Positions 63,700 through 64,000 of a stretch of DNA of 64,000 nucleotides are shown in pieces (positions within the stretch are counted from its first letter, which is position 1; each line of letters opens with the position of its first letter). The stretch is from Albibacterium bauzanense. Its GTDB lineage: Bacteria > Bacteroidota > Bacteroidia > Sphingobacteriales > Sphingobacteriaceae. The position numbers and the translations under genes are program-made. Below the pieces are notes generated by a model. That model ran no database searches and had not been told where the DNA came from. It saw only the letters and a program-made list of their open reading frames with translations. The stretch spans positions 62,001 to 126,000 of the forward strand of contig NZ_SMGO01000002.1 in the NCBI RefSeq assembly GCF_004339765.1, written 5' to 3'.

Positions 63700-64000
63700 A
63701 TGACAATTCGTTTAAATACAATCCAAGAAGCGATTGAAGATATAAAAGCTGGAAAAGTAGTTATCGTAGTCGATGACGAAGACCGCGAAAATGAAGGTGA
63801 TTTCGTGACAGCTGCAGCGAATGCGACGCCCGAAGTAATTAATTTCATGGCAACGCATGGTCGGGGTTTAATTTGTGTTCCGCTAACCGAAGAGCGATGT
63901 GATGAGTTAAAACTGGATTTAATGGTAGGTAAGAATACAGCAGCTTACGAAACTAATTTTACAGTTTCTATTGATTTAATTGGCCACGGCTGTACAACAG
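63700..64000 (+). CDS. ribB: 3,4-dihydroxy-2-butanone 4-phosphate synthase, N-terminal part (RibB/RibBA)
   Basis: The first 100 codons are present before the window ends. They show the RibB motifs [14 protein letters not shown] (metal-binding acids), [20 protein letters not shown] and [10 protein letters not shown]. The enzyme makes the four-carbon precursor of riboflavin from ribulose 5-phosphate. In Bacteroidota it is normally fused to GTP cyclohydrolase II (RibBA), but the second domain lies outside the window, so the fusion cannot be confirmed. It also connects to ribF, which finishes flavin cofactor synthesis. Confidence 0.95.
   Translation, partial: MTIRLNTIQEAIEDIKAGKVVIVVDDEDRENEGDFVTAAANATPEVINFMATHGRGLICVPLTEERCDELKLDLMVGKNTAAYETNFTVSIDLIGHGCTT

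Noticed and set aside
1-64000. Insertion sequences, integrases, CRISPR arrays, defence islands
   Set aside because: No transposase or integrase motifs, terminal repeats, cas genes or regularly spaced repeats of the right size were found.

Overview
The window looks like ordinary chromosome from a low-GC member of the Bacteroidota, most likely the Sphingobacteriales (Pedobacter/Solitalea-like; this placement is inferred from protein style, not from a marker gene). Supporting signs are a SusC/SusD/SusE polysaccharide utilisation locus, DUF3098 and DUF5683 proteins, an ftsX-DUF3098-uppP-truB-ribF operon, a bifunctional ribBA start, and repeated promoter boxes of the Bacteroidota type (TTTG, about 20 bp, then TAnnTTTG). 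I saw no phage, insertion sequence, CRISPR array, toxin-antitoxin pair or pseudogene. Almost every gene is intact and the coding density is high.

Layout. (1) 1-3.6 kb: the 5' end of gnd on the minus strand, diverging from an exported SUMF1-like / Gfo-Idh-MocA / ApbE operon. (2) 3.7-9.7 kb: a SAM-I riboswitch followed by metH, metF and an LDH2-family dehydrogenase. (3) 9.9-14.5 kb, minus strand: parA-parB-DUF5683-dapB-lepB. (4) 14.7-18 kb: an FMN reductase and a tandem pair of M16 peptidases, one with and one without the zinc motif. (5) 18.2-36 kb: a maltodextrin/starch locus, lacI-susC-susD-susE-GH13-pgmB-GH65-GH13-MFS-GH13. (6) 36-41.5 kb: a GreA/GreB-like gene behind an unusually structured leader, an exported sugar-phosphate isomerase-like protein, a NrtR-type Nudix regulator and leuS. 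(7) 41.5-45.2 kb: ftsX-DUF3098-uppP-truB-ribF. (8) 45.2-57.5 kb, minus strand: yceI, osmC, metZ, then a complete sulfate assimilation run (sulfite reductase-HEPN, cobA, sirC-like, cysH, cysD, cysN), with an Rrf2 regulator and uvrA upstream. (9) 57.7-64 kb: an ECF sigma factor, rocD, a DinB-family protein, a repeat-rich 417-bp spacer, a second exported isomerase-like protein, tRNA-Met(CAT), a START-like protein, an LptF/G permease and the start of ribBA.

How the parts work together. Sulfur: CysDN activate sulfate to APS, the [4Fe-4S] CysH reduces it to sulfite, the siroheme enzyme (cofactor from CobA and the SirC-like protein) makes sulfide, MetZ makes homocysteine, and MetH with MetF methylates it. 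The metH side is under a SAM riboswitch, and the cys side has an adjacent Rrf2 regulator and a leader terminator. Carbon: SusCDE and the exported GH13 enzymes should capture and cut alpha-glucans, the MFS protein imports maltose-type sugars, and cytoplasmic GH65 with PgmB turns them into glucose and glucose 6-phosphate by phosphorolysis. A perfect 18-bp palindrome lies exactly between the two promoter boxes of susC and is the obvious operator for the neighbouring LacI protein.

No protein system here is clearly new. The strongest unexplained signals are non-coding: a leader with mutually exclusive helices before the GreA/GreB-like gene (36112-36300), an array of five 11-bp tandem repeats with an inverted copy (60203-60303), and several promoters that sit almost on top of start codons.
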